Assembly: GCA_022592435.1 (NCBI GenBank)
Contig: JABYQS010000362.1
Location: 1-27,208, forward strand
DNA: 27,208 bases
Direction: 5' to 3'
DNA from: Cerioporus squamosus
Taxonomy: Eukaryota; Basidiomycota; Agaricomycetes; Polyporales; Polyporaceae
A program made the position numbers and the translations under genes. Numbering within the stretch: the first letter of the stretch is position 1; each line of letters begins with the position of its first letter. Below, one piece after another: positions 1 through 9,330 of this stretch. The notes under the pieces were generated by a model. The model was not told the origin of the DNA. It worked only from the letters and a program-made list of their open reading frames with translations, and did no database searches.

Positions 1-1117
1 GAGGCATCCTACATAGAGGGAGCGATCCTCACACTATCCAAGCGTCGGCGTAGCTGCCACTGACATGCATGCCATCATCAGCATAGGTCCTAATTCGGTC
101 AAGCGCTCGCTACCCTAAGCGCCCATGTTCGAGCTCATCGCCTCTCCTACGCACGCAGGGGAGAGGGAGAGAAGGGGGGGAGATGCAGCAAGCCAGTCAA
201 GGGAGGGGGGCTCCCCGCCACACGCACAGCACCAGCCATATCACAGCCCGAGTCACATCGCGCACAGGCAGGGCGGGGCACGCAGCCACCATGGGAGGAT
301 CTCCCGCAGACATATTGAGTGGGGGTGGTCACCACTCGGCGTATTCGCCTACGTCACCCTCGAGCAGTCTTCTACAGCATCCACACACGCTCTCTAGGAT
401 TAGACAGTAGATTCACCACCAGTTCAACGAAGGACACGCAAACGCATCAATCATCAACCGTGGGAAAACGCCAGCAGGTGGCAGTTCAAAGGAAAGGAGC
501 TGCACCTTCAAACTGTCTTGGATTGTATGGCTCGGTCTCCGTCGGGCACGCAACCATTCGATCTGACAAGTGATAGATCCTAAGCGTGATATATAAAGGG
601 CTTCGAGCGGCTCAAGCGGACCAGCATTCTGACCTCTCGCAAACTCATGCGCAGTAGCCTGAAAAGTTGTCAGGGTAGAGTAAGTGAGTAGGGGGGCTAT
701 GGACGTTGACAGAACTTGGCAAAGCGCGAACCTCGGATCGCGGCGTACTGGGCAAATCGGTCATTCCGAGGGAGGTCCCGCCGAAGGCGGGCCGAGCGCG
801 GGGGCTGGGGAGGTCTGGGGCCCAAATAGGAGCACCGCCAGGGGATTTCCCCAATGCGGAGATCAATAGACGCCTGAGAGACGCCCTCTGGTCATTGGCT
901 GTTACATAGACTGTCCTTAACCACCCTTTCCGACAGAATCATACGCTGTACATGACTTCTTGGCTCAGATTTGATCTACTCACATCGCAGAAAAAGCCTT
1001 CGGTCGGGGATACTTCAAGCAGCATTTGTATAATCAATGCGGCACTCCCCATGCCCGATGCAGCAACACGATTGCTTGTTCTGTCGCCCCGGAGGAAGGA
1101 CTCATCTAAGTTTGCAG
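1..1117. other. Region without a supported gene
   Basis: I see no convincing coding frame here; the open frames are short, purine-rich or proline/arginine-rich, and overlap one another on both strands. A TATAAA box lies at 592-597, followed at 648 by an ATG that opens only 15 codons, though a GTAAGT donor inside it could extend it by splicing. A perfect small hairpin with 6-bp arms and a GAA loop sits at 777-791. A promoter for a short or non-coding transcript is possible but unproven. Confidence 0.4.
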
Positions 1118-1231
1118 GTTCTCTGGACCTGGCGCATCTCGCGAATCGTCGCCCAAAACCTCGGAGCCGAGAGCGAAGATGTCTCGCAAGATGAGATAGA
1201 GTGGACAATCACGGCGACCTCGCTTCTCAAC
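1118..1231 (+). CDS. Isolated coding-like exon of an unassigned gene
   Basis: This 114-nt segment lies between a good acceptor (TTTGCAG, ending 1117) and a good donor (GTAAGG, starting 1232). It reads as 38 open codons in phase 0, with an acidic stretch (GAESEDVSQDEIEW) and codon choice like the real genes nearby. The next plausible acceptor is CATTAG at about 1304, with a CTGAC branch point before it. Joining there leads into the following gene in a frame one base off from its ATG at 1336. It may be an upstream exon of that gene with a frame break, or the tail of another gene. I do not recognise the product. Confidence 0.3.
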
Positions 1232-1335
1232 GTAAGGTTCACACATATTCTCGGCCTCGATCACTTCGTCACCGGTATGTTTGCTGACCGCGGAAAAACA
1301 TTAGGGGTTCCCCTTTACCTCTGTCCTCTACCACC

Positions 1336-2048
1336 ATGCCCCAATACGTTGCAGTCTTCGAGCCACAAGGCATCGACTACTTCGTCGACTTCCCAGCGTG
1401 CACCGTCTCCTCTCTTCTCCCCGATGCCCGCTTCGCCGAGGTCGGCTCGCCATCACGGCTTCAATTTACCCAGACGGTACAGAACCCACACAGCGGACGC
1501 CGCTATCGCCTGCCAGTCGTATGGGAAGCGACTGTGCAAATAAGTCGACGGCGTTGTTACCTGACGACGAAGGGCGACCGTGAGCTCTTCCCGGACGAAC
1601 CAGCTCTTCCCGCGGTCGCGTCCTGTTGGCTGGAAGCGTGTCCAACAGGAACCCCGGGCGCAACATCCCCTGAAGACTGGAGGGCGCTGTTGGCGAGGTT
1701 GGAGGGCTTGTTCCGGGAGTCTTGCGAGGATATATCGCTGCAGGAACTCACCTGGTGGCGACGCGGTGCCCCCAGCAGCGATATGTTGCAGGTTAAATGG
1801 GACTTGGTGGATACTAGAGATGTGTGTCCGTCATCGCTGCACCTCGGGTACATCTACTCATGCTTTGACAGGTGCCTCTTGATGAGGCGTTCCCTCTGTA
1901 TACGCGGGATGGAGAGCGACTGGTACCAGAATCGTTGGAGGAGGTTCCCTTTGGCGAACCTGTTCGCGTACTGTTTATCTTGTGGAGCATTGGCGACGAG
2001 AAGCAGCGGCTTGCGGCCGCAGAGTATTACTTTATTCAACTACTCTAG
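1336..2048 (+). CDS. Hypothetical protein, two exons, about 220 aa
   Basis: The ATG has a good context (CACCATGCC). Exon 1 (1336-1821, 162 codons) ends at a GTGTGT donor. An acceptor CTTTGACAG at 1863-1871 opens exon 2 (1872-2048), which ends in TAG. The junction is phase 0 on both sides. The spliced tail is much more protein-like than read-through: it is acidic (LDEAFPLY, VPESLEEVPFGEP) and ends in a hydrophobic/amphipathic helix (VRVLFILWSIGD). I see no signal peptide and no membrane span elsewhere. I do not recognise the family. The donor choice is the least certain part, since two other phase-0 donors lie just upstream. Confidence 0.5.
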
Positions 2049-2385
2049 AGTAACCTTCAACGACAATATAAGTCTTACGGTATCCATGTACTATAGCTAG
2101 CACTGTATACATACAGACCAGCACGAAGCTGAGACTCTATCTGACCATGCCGCCGCGGCGCGCATACACGAGTGGACCCTGGATAAGAATTGCGAAGAGC
2201 GGGCAACAATATGCCAGAACCTGATGTACCGGCAGCCGACGTCCGTCCTCTTCACCACTATGGAGAACTGCTGGGAGTAGTGGCGGAGGCGGAGAGTCCA
2301 AGCAATACGATCGAGGCCGCGGAACGAGCTGCGCCTCCTCCTCCACCACCACCTTCTCCTCCCCCTGTGCTGTCCTCCCTGCACC

Positions 2386-5300
2386 ATGTCCGATGCTCCC
2401 TTCGAACCAGACGTAGTGCTCACTATCATTCTCAATGCCTTGCCTCCGCATGAACGGGCTGCATTTGCGGACAAGTGGCATAAGTCGGTACGTTGTGTGC
2501 GAGCGCTCTCATTGCGATGCCCCTAATCATGCGAGTTCGTTGCAAGGTTAACCACAGGGTCGACAAATGGATGAAGAACCGCCCAGCTCAGGCGTGCATG
2601 AAGGCGCAACTGCTCTGGGAAGCACACGTTGTTGAGTATGTCAGCTACGCGTACGACTGCACGAAGCTACATGGGAATGCGAAGAAGTCCGTACCTCCGA
2701 GTCTCCTCACCGCGATCCCCATCTTCGGTCCGCGCTTCGTCCCACCGTCCTATGCGCAGCTCTTGAAGCGTGACAAGAAGGCCCGTATTCAGCCTGAGGT
2801 GGCTTATCTTCGGCCACTGAACGTCATCCATCCGTTCTACCACGAGGACTTGAAGAAGTGTCCGCAGTGCGACTCCCTCGATGTCTTGTGGGATAGCTGG
2901 ACGAATACCGGACACCGTGAATTGCATGGGGTTCGTCTTGAGGAGTCTGCGATTGGGTATCAATTGCGCTGCAAGGTCTGCGAGAAGAAGGCATTAGCTG
3001 GCGTACCGAGTCCGTCCGGGAAGCCTCTCCAGCACTGCTTTGCCACGACGTCGTCGGTCTTCTGGCAGAAGTGGGAGCACTGGGAAATTCCGAGTGAGTC
3101 GCATTCCTTTCGTGCTCTGGTCTCAGCTTGTCTTCGCATACCTGTTCTGATGTCAATGGCAGGAGGCATCCCGATCTTCTCCCAGCGCTGCGGCGTTACA
3201 CGCGACCTCTTCGACCTCGTCATAGAGCTGCGACCTTCATCAACGTCCGGAGGCCTGGCAGAGAACATACGACGTGCGTACAATCTTGCCTTATCAAAGT
3301 TAGCGTGACATTCAAGCTGTTGTCCGCCGTCAAATAGAACTACACTTACTGGAGTTCCGTCTTCGCGAGCACGAGTACCTCCATCTCTTATCGGCGCGCC
3401 GGAACGAGTTCATCTTCAATCCTTCGCTGTTGAAGGAGTTCCGGTACGAGTCCGAGTCCGATGAGGGCTATAGTAACTCTTCGATCTCCGACGACTATAT
3501 CACCGACATCTGGTTGGAGTTCAGCAAACGTACGCGCCAGAAAGAGTCGACGGACTACTTACAGTCTCTTGCTGGTGCGTACCAATCCGTATTGTCGCAG
3601 TCTGCGCGCTGAAGGGACTTGCAGGACGTGTATATTCGATTGACAACACATTCAAGGCGTCTGCCAAGGCTACAATTGTGGACTCCAACAATAAGACACG
3701 GTCGAACATCATGAAGGGCGGGATCCTTACGTGTATTGACGAAAACAACCTAATCCTCAACTGGGTACGTCCATCTAGCCTTCTCCAGGTACCAGTGCTG
3801 ACCTCTCGATTAGAGGCTGTGCCAGTCACTTTCGAATGCCGAGCTTCACGAGATGCTGCTGGGCTTGAAGAGTCGCCATGAGGATCTCGAGATACCGATG
3901 CCTGAGATGTTCGTGGCAGACAATTGTTGCCATGTCCGCACGACAATCAACGGCGTCTTCCCGGACGCGCATGTTGCCCTCGATGTCTTCCACTTGCTTG
4001 GCCCGTAAGTGCATCGTCACGTATATGTATGTAGCGCCGCACTTACCTATCGATTGTGGAGGTACCTCGCCGTCGTGATCAACGGCACAAGGAACCCGCT
4101 CCGTGGTGCTGTTGCCAAAGACGTAGTGGATGCGATCTTGAAGAACAGAGCTGGAGAGGATGGGTACAAGTACGCTCGCTACAGAGATCGTGCTGAGCAG
4201 GAGCAAAAGCTGCAGGAGATGTTCGATAGGTGGGCGCGTAAAGGGAAAGTGTGGTCGCAAGCGGCCGCGAAGGTGCGTGGGATATGGAAGGTGCTGCAGA
4301 CCATATCCGTCTCACATTCCCCGCCACCCTCAAGGTTCACGCCGACCAGCTCGAGCACGTCAGGAAAGGCTGTCTTGAACGTACGCGCGAGGATCTCGCT
4401 TGCGATGGGAGCCGCATAGAGGGTTCTCACAAATCTTGGAACTCGATTATGCACTCCTATGCCAGCGGCATAGAGGTCTTCACAAGCCTCGGTCACGATC
4501 TCGCCCTTCGTCGCAACCTGCGCAGAGCTGCCTCCATCCTTCTCCCACCCAAGAACGCCCCCGAGCATCTTATCCACACCTCCCTCTTCGCCACCAGCCT
4601 CCGTGGATTGCATCATGTCAGGCTCGCGCAAGACATCCACAAGATCTGGAACAATCTCGTTGCTACCGCACCTAAGTCCAAGTGCACTACGCGCCCTCTT
4701 CTCCGCCGTGCCGCCGTGTACGAGACATTCGGACTGGTCCCTTCCGAGCACAATGCCACATTCGGCGGGCTATTGCAGATGAAGGAGGAGTCGGACGACG
4801 AGCACGCATTGAACAGGTTGACGCAAGGGAACCCGGACGAGCTCTCGTGCTTGGATCCCGGCACCGGTACGATATCCTACCTCAATATTGATCCCTCTCT
4901 ACTCGACCTGCCCCTCCCCCCACCTTCTGAGTCCCAAGTGCCCTCGGTCAAAGGAGCGAGCAGTCTGCCATCCAGGGCCTCGCATGTCAGCAGCACCCAC
5001 GCTGCGTTGCTGAGCACTGGCAGCTTGCCCATCGCACTCGATCCCAGCCGCAGCACTGACCATGCAAGTGCGAACTCCATCAATGTCCCGCAAGCTCCTG
5101 ACGACCCCGAGATCGAAGTGCGCGCCCCACAAGTCGCGCGTGAGCTCAAGGGCACAGACAAGTTGGTCCCCCATCCGAATGCCGCCATAGTAAGCATCCC
5201 GATGTGCAGGCGTTAGGGGCATCACTAACAAGTGTTTGGGATTCCCTCAGACGTTCGTGACTGAGGTGTTCGCGGCTCAGATCGACATGTCCTCCACCTT

Positions 5301-6647
5301 GACCAAGCGGAAGCTAGACGGCACCGTGCTCTCTTCGGGGGTCGACAACAATGAACACGCACGCAAGCGGATGTGCTTAGAAGGCGCATCGAGCGTCACA
5401 CAGCTGGTACGCCCCAGTCTCCATTGAACATCTCCGCGATTTGACTGAGGCTCCCACTTACAGGGCTCGCAGACGACGTCCATCCGCGCGTCAGGAACAC
5501 TCGAGTCCTTCATCATGAAGAGACCCGAGGCCGGCAAGCCTGTCGCTACCAATCCCGGTGACGCGTCCAATCTCAACCATGCTCATGACACCGTCGTCGC
5601 CACCCTGTCAGCGCCGCTCAAACTTTCATTCACGCCAAGCCCCTCGAAACTCACTCCATCGGAACGGCTCTTCCACATCACGACCTCTATTGATCCCAAA
5701 TCTCTCAGAATTGGTGGGGACACGGAATTCTACGCGTTCATGGACTTACGGGCGTCCGAGAAGTGGGCGTCTTTCAGTATGACCTCGCGCCAGTGGGTCA
5801 AAGCGACCGCACAGTACAACACTCTTCTCGCGGAACGTTGCCGCAGCCAAGGCATTCCAGTTCCCTCCCCAAAGCATCCGCGCGCACTCGTCGACAAGCT
5901 CTCCGATGTGGAGGCAACAGTAATCAAGAAGATATCATTGAATGACTTCAAGTGTACGTCTCGCAGTCCGCTTGACACCTATCCGCTCGGTTCTGACCTT
6001 GAACTCCCATCTGTAGCGAAGCAAGGCAGCGAAGAATTTTGGAAGAAGCATTGCACTGTCATCTCGCTCGTCAAGGCAGACTCGGGGAAAACAGACGCAA
6101 ATGTGAGTCTCAGGCGGCGTTGCTAACGTCATTCGCTCACGATACTGACATATTGTATTGACAGCGGAGGGCGCAGACTTGTAGTCGCTGCAAGCAGCTC
6201 AAGTATCCCGGCGGCCTAGGCTCGGCAGCAAACCACAAGAAGAAGCATTGTTCGGATGGTGTGCGGTGCGGGAAGGTGGGATCGGACACTCTCCCGGACT
6301 GGCCGCAGCCTCCTGGGATCTTCTCGAATGGCAGTGCCTTCCATGCCGTCGAGTTCCTCAAGGCAATCCGCGATCTGCACGAAAAGACTATCACGAACGA
6401 GGGGCGCGACTTGGTCGTTGATCTCGAGTACCTCGCCTTCGCCAAGATGTTCCACTCGCGCACCTTCCAGGTCGATCCCGATGGTCCCTTCCTGTTCCGC
6501 CTCTTCGACTATCTCACCCTCGTTCCACCGCTCCCCGATCTCGTAGTCACTCACAATGGGCTGAAACACTTGCGCCTCGATTGTCTGGCTGGTGATGCAG
6601 CTGGCATACCCCCTGCAGCGACAGGAACTGCGACGGCGCCGACTTAA
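2386..6647 (+). CDS. Transposase-like protein with zinc ribbon (DUF6729-like) and DDE-type core, 12 exons, 1202 aa
   Basis: Twelve exons close in phase: 2386-2487, 2547-3093, 3163-3273, 3338-3574, 3625-3764, 3814-4004, 4062-4272, 4335-5189, 5251-5406, 5464-5953, 6017-6102 and 6165-6647, giving 1203 codons with stop. The N-terminal part holds a four-cysteine zinc ribbon (C139/C142 and C176/C179), then the block WEIPRGIPIF with IELRPSSTSGGLAEN, which I recall from basidiomycete proteins labelled DUF6729 (not checked). Residues about 333-545 fit a DDE/RNase H-like core: D339 in IDNTF, D415 in VADNCC, and E542 in RIEGSHKSWN, with an aspartate-histidine pair between (LDVFHLL). A Ser/Pro-rich linker follows, then C1048-x2-C1051-x14-H1066-x4-C1071 near the C-terminus. 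Known of DDE enzymes: the acidic triad binds metal and cuts or joins DNA. Inferred: a transposase or a domesticated descendant. No terminal repeats are evident. The start at 2386 is the first in-frame ATG of exon 1. Confidence 0.8.
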
Positions 6648-6866
6648 CCCCCCGTACTAGAGTTCTTGCTCGCATTCCTCTTGCCGCGCTTCTCGCACTT
6701 CGTTAACAAGCTTGGTATACATCTGATAGTACTACTGTATAGCACGTATAGGTCTCGCGATTGTATTAGCATCGTAATGCATGGTATCTGCATCTCGCGA
6801 ACATCTGGCTGTTGCACCGGTAACCTAACCCCACATTGCCTGTCCCGATTAGGTGTCAACCCTAGT

Positions 6867-6903
6867 TTAGGGTTAGCCCTGGGGAATAGGGGCTAAACCC
6901 TAA
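6867..6903. repeat. Imperfect inverted repeat with telomere-like TTAGGG arms
   Basis: The left arm TTAGGGTTAGCCC (6867-6879) pairs with the right arm GGGCTAAACCCTAA (6890-6903) apart from one extra base, leaving a 10-nt loop. Both arms contain the fungal telomere unit (TTAGGG or CCCTAA). It lies about 220 bp after the stop of the transposase-like gene. It could be a transcript hairpin, a relic of telomeric sequence captured at a break, or part of an element end. I found no matching copy on the 5' side of that gene. Confidence 0.6.
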
Positions 6904-6940
6904 CCTCGTACGAAAAAACGGGTCATGTGCTCACAGAAAA

Positions 6941-6983
6941 CGGTCAAACGGTCGCAACGATTCGGTCAATCGGTCGCTCGGTC
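6941..6983. promoter_or_regulatory. Cluster of five CGGTC motifs
   Basis: CGGTC occurs at 6941, 6949, 6963, 6971 and 6979, with start-to-start spacings of 8, 14, 8 and 8. The cluster lies 345-387 bp before the start codon of the Kre9-like gene. Short, regularly spaced direct repeats of this sort often bind a transcription factor as a multimer. Which factor, and whether the site is used, cannot be seen. It might also be the remains of a small tandem repeat. Confidence 0.4.
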
Positions 6984-7327
6984 CAAAATCGGAACTCCCC
7001 TGGAATGGCGGACCTCCCGCGTACTTCAAGACAAGGAGCCACGTGACCGTGTCTGCCTGACGACTGCGACGCGGCGAAAGGGCCGCCAACAGCGTTGTGC
7101 TTCCACTGCATCCTAGCCATCTTGACCGTCCGTCGTGTGCATGCAGTGATACATCCCGACCTCCAGCCTTCTCGCCTCTCCGACCCCACGCTCCCTCCTT
7201 ACACTCCTTACGCCCCTGTCCTCGTCTCCTGGCTCTGTCGGACGACCTCGCTAAGTTGTAACACAGTTCACTTTCCACCCGCACGACGCAGGCGCAACCC
7301 ATTGTCCTCAAACTTCTTCCGACCGCT

Positions 7328-8500
7328 ATGAACTCCAGACTCTTCTCTGTGCTGCTCTTGCAGAGCGCTTTGGCTTTGTTGGTGCAGGGAACCATATATG
7401 TGCGTTCGAGTTGTCCTACCGCGCGAGACGACCGCAACGGGCTGATTCGTGGAAACCGTGGCAGATTACGAAACCCCTCCCCGGCTCGACGTGCAGCGGC
7501 GGAAAGTCGTGCACGGTGGAGTGGCTCGACGACGGCGTCGTCCCGCTTCTGTCCGACATCAGGACTTGCCATGTTGCGCTGTACAATGGGAACCAGGTGC
7601 GTTCATCTGTCTCGGTTGGCAGTGGCTGCGGGGAGATGGATTGTTGAACTGGGGGTTGTCTAGGTTCTCATCCAGCAGATTAGCCCCGTGGACGTCTCGG
7701 CGCAGCATGCGTTGACTTTCACAGTGCGTTGGATATCTTCTCGCTTCCGTCGTCTTCGCTCACCCCGTCGTCTTACAGCCCGACCCCAATGCGGGACCTA
7801 ATTCCAGCGGATAGTGAGTCTCCCATCTGGTCTCTTGGTAGCCATCGTCTCTGCATTCGCATGGCTTCCGCGAAGCGCAAGCTTCCCGCAAGTTCTGACC
7901 CCTGTCCCCAGTTACATCAACTTCACCTCGGTCAACCCCGTCAGCGACTCGACATATTACCAGTTCTCCACCATGTTCACCCTCGATTCCATGACCGGCT
8001 CCTTCGGCTCCCCCGTGGCGAGCGACACCGCCGCGATTCCCGTCCCCTCGACCTTGACAGACGCACCCAGTACCTCCGCCACATCTACATCGACCGTCGG
8101 CGGGTCCTCCAGCTCTCCCTCAAGCGCCCCCGTGTCCTCGTCTTCCGCGGATACCTCCGCCGGCCCGAGCTCTAGCTCCGGTTCCAGCGCGTCCTCGTCG
8201 TCAAGCTCCAGCTCTCTCCCCGGCTCGAGCAGCAGCAGTAGCTCGTCTACCCCCACGACGTCAACTACGCCTTCGACCTCTACCACCGGGGATGCGTCGA
8301 ACCCGGCTACGACGCTTACCGTGCTGGCGACCAGCACCCGTGCAGCTACTAGCGCTCCCGCGGCACCTACCGCGTCGTCATCGTCGTCGTCGATCTCGGG
8401 CGGCAGTGCGAACCATGCCTTGGACTTGCGGGCGAGTGCTCTCTCTATGCCCCTTGTCCTCTCCTCCGTTATCGTGTTCGCTTTCGGACTGTTGATGTGA
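7328..8500 (+). CDS. Kre9/Knh1-like Ser/Thr-rich GPI-anchored cell-wall protein, 5 exons, 295 aa
   Basis: Exons 7328-7399, 7465-7596, 7664-7723, 7779-7813 and 7912-8500 join exactly in phase. Residues 1-22 form a hydrophobic signal peptide. Residues about 24-125 match the N-terminal domain of Kre9/Knh1 proteins and their basidiomycete relatives: paired cysteines C34 and C40 before TVEWLDDG, C59 before HVALYNG, then QISPVDVS, LTFTPDPNAGPNSS and FSLD-like blocks. Residues about 135-260 are almost pure Ser/Thr with Ala, Gly and Pro, the expected O-glycosylated stalk. The last ~23 residues are hydrophobic after a small-residue stretch (GGSAN), a typical GPI-attachment signal. Family knowledge: yeast Kre9/Knh1 are needed for beta-1,6-glucan in the wall; a structural wall or surface role is inferred here. 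The family assignment is strong, the exact role is not known. Confidence 0.88.
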
Positions 8501-8970
8501 TTGCGTTGCTCTCCCGTTCCCCATCTTCCATCATCCCTCTCTCCTTCCTCGCGCCGCCCCACCCTCCTCCGTTTCGGTTGCTCCTCCTTAGAGGACAGTT
8601 ATGTTTACACTGACGCTATGACGCTGTGAGTATTTCGGTATGCCCTCTCTTCTGCTCTCCCTTTCTTGGTCTCTTCCGCGCTACCGACTCCAGGATACAC
8701 CCACTACTGCACATCTTGTGCCTTCGTCCTTCGGCTCTCCGACATGCGACACCTTGCCCCCTCCATTCTTCCCTCCGCCACAACCAGGTTTCGGGTCGAG
8801 CGACAGACCTTCCAGCGCTACCTGTGTATCCCTGGAGCATACATACTTACTCTACTGTCGCGCGTTCTTGTCAATATCGCTTTTCGTATGTACTGCAGGA
8901 ATGCAGGGACAGATGGTATAGTCCCCCATGCCATAGCACTGATGATGGGCAGATGAGAGACGTCCTCAAC
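8501..8970. other. Intergenic region before the tRNA gene
   Basis: It holds the 3' flank of the Kre9-like gene and pyrimidine-rich sequence (many CTCCC and TCTC runs at 8500-8800). The open frames are short, overlap in several frames and show no protein-like composition. I see nothing else I can support. Confidence 0.5.
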
Positions 8971-9041
8971 GCATTAATGGGGTAGTGGTAACCTGGGTCG
9001 TTGCCATCGACCCGCCGGGGGTTCGATTCCCCCTTAATGCA
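8971..9041 (+). tRNA. tRNA-Gly (anticodon GCC)
   Basis: A 71-nt cloverleaf without intron. The acceptor stem GCATTAA (8971-8977) pairs perfectly with TTAATGC (9034-9040), and A9041 is the discriminator. The anticodon stem GGTCG/CGACC encloses the 7-nt loop TTGCCAT with GCC at 9003-9005. The T-arm is GGGGG-TTCGATT-CCCCC, including a B-box match, and the D-arm carries TAGTGGTAA. The 3' CCA is not encoded, as usual in eukaryotes. It would read glycine codons GGC and GGU. Confidence 0.96.
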
Positions 9042-9059
9042 TGTAGCTGAGCCAGAAAG

Positions 9060-9063
9060 TTTT
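9060..9063 (+). terminator. RNA polymerase III terminator of tRNA-Gly
   Basis: A run of four T residues starts 19 nt after the end of the mature tRNA. Four or more Ts on the non-template strand is the usual Pol III stop signal. Confidence 0.7.
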
Positions 9064-9285
9064 GACAGTCAATGCTCGCTACTTGGCTTTGCCCTCAGCA
9101 CTCACACGAGCCGTTCGTCGTCCTAGACCTTTGGCAGGTTTTGTTGGGCGAATGTACGCTGCTTTCGCAATAAGTACTGAGTCTGAGTTGGGCTGTAGCC
9201 TACGGGCCTATGCCTCATATGGATATCGCAGTCGCGATTCCCAAGCCTCAGCCTGAGCCTGCATCATCATGACCGCGACCGGGGG

Positions 9286-9297
9286 CCAATTTATAAG
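9286..9297 (+). promoter_or_regulatory. CCAAT and TATA elements of the MoaB/Mog gene
   Basis: CCAAT (9286-9290) is directly followed by TTATAAG (9291-9297), 34-45 bp before the ATG at 9331. With the usual TATA-to-start distance of about 30 bp in fungi, transcription would begin very close to this ATG, giving a very short leader, or would favour the second in-frame ATG at 9502. Confidence 0.5.
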
Positions 9298-9330
9298 CAC
9301 CCTTGCCTCGAGCCCACATATACGCCGTGC

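Larger units (their letters stand above)
6648..7327. other. Intergenic region with repeat and promoter-like motifs
   Basis: It lies between the transposase-like gene and the Kre9-like gene, both on the + strand. It should hold the 3' end of the first and the promoter of the second. The 3' flank (6700-6790) is richer in A+T than the genes. The inverted repeat and CGGTC cluster listed separately are the only structures I can support; no coding frame here is convincing. Confidence 0.5.

Noticed and set aside
125..573. Several open frames of 60-90 codons on both strands
   Set aside because: They overlap in multiple frames, lack splice support and have His/Ser/Arg-biased composition typical of spurious GC-rich frames.
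777..791. Small hairpin as a terminator
   Set aside because: Rho-independent terminators are not expected in a eukaryotic nuclear genome, and no T-run follows.
2386..6903. Complete transposon with terminal inverted repeats around the transposase-like gene
   Set aside because: The inverted repeat at 6867-6903 is self-complementary but has no partner on the 5' side that I can find, and no target-site duplication is visible.
7957..8562. 201-codon - strand frame, rich in Asp/Glu/Val
   Set aside because: It is the antisense shadow of the Ser/Thr-rich stalk of the Kre9-like gene; Ser codons read backwards give acidic and Val/Ala-rich peptides.
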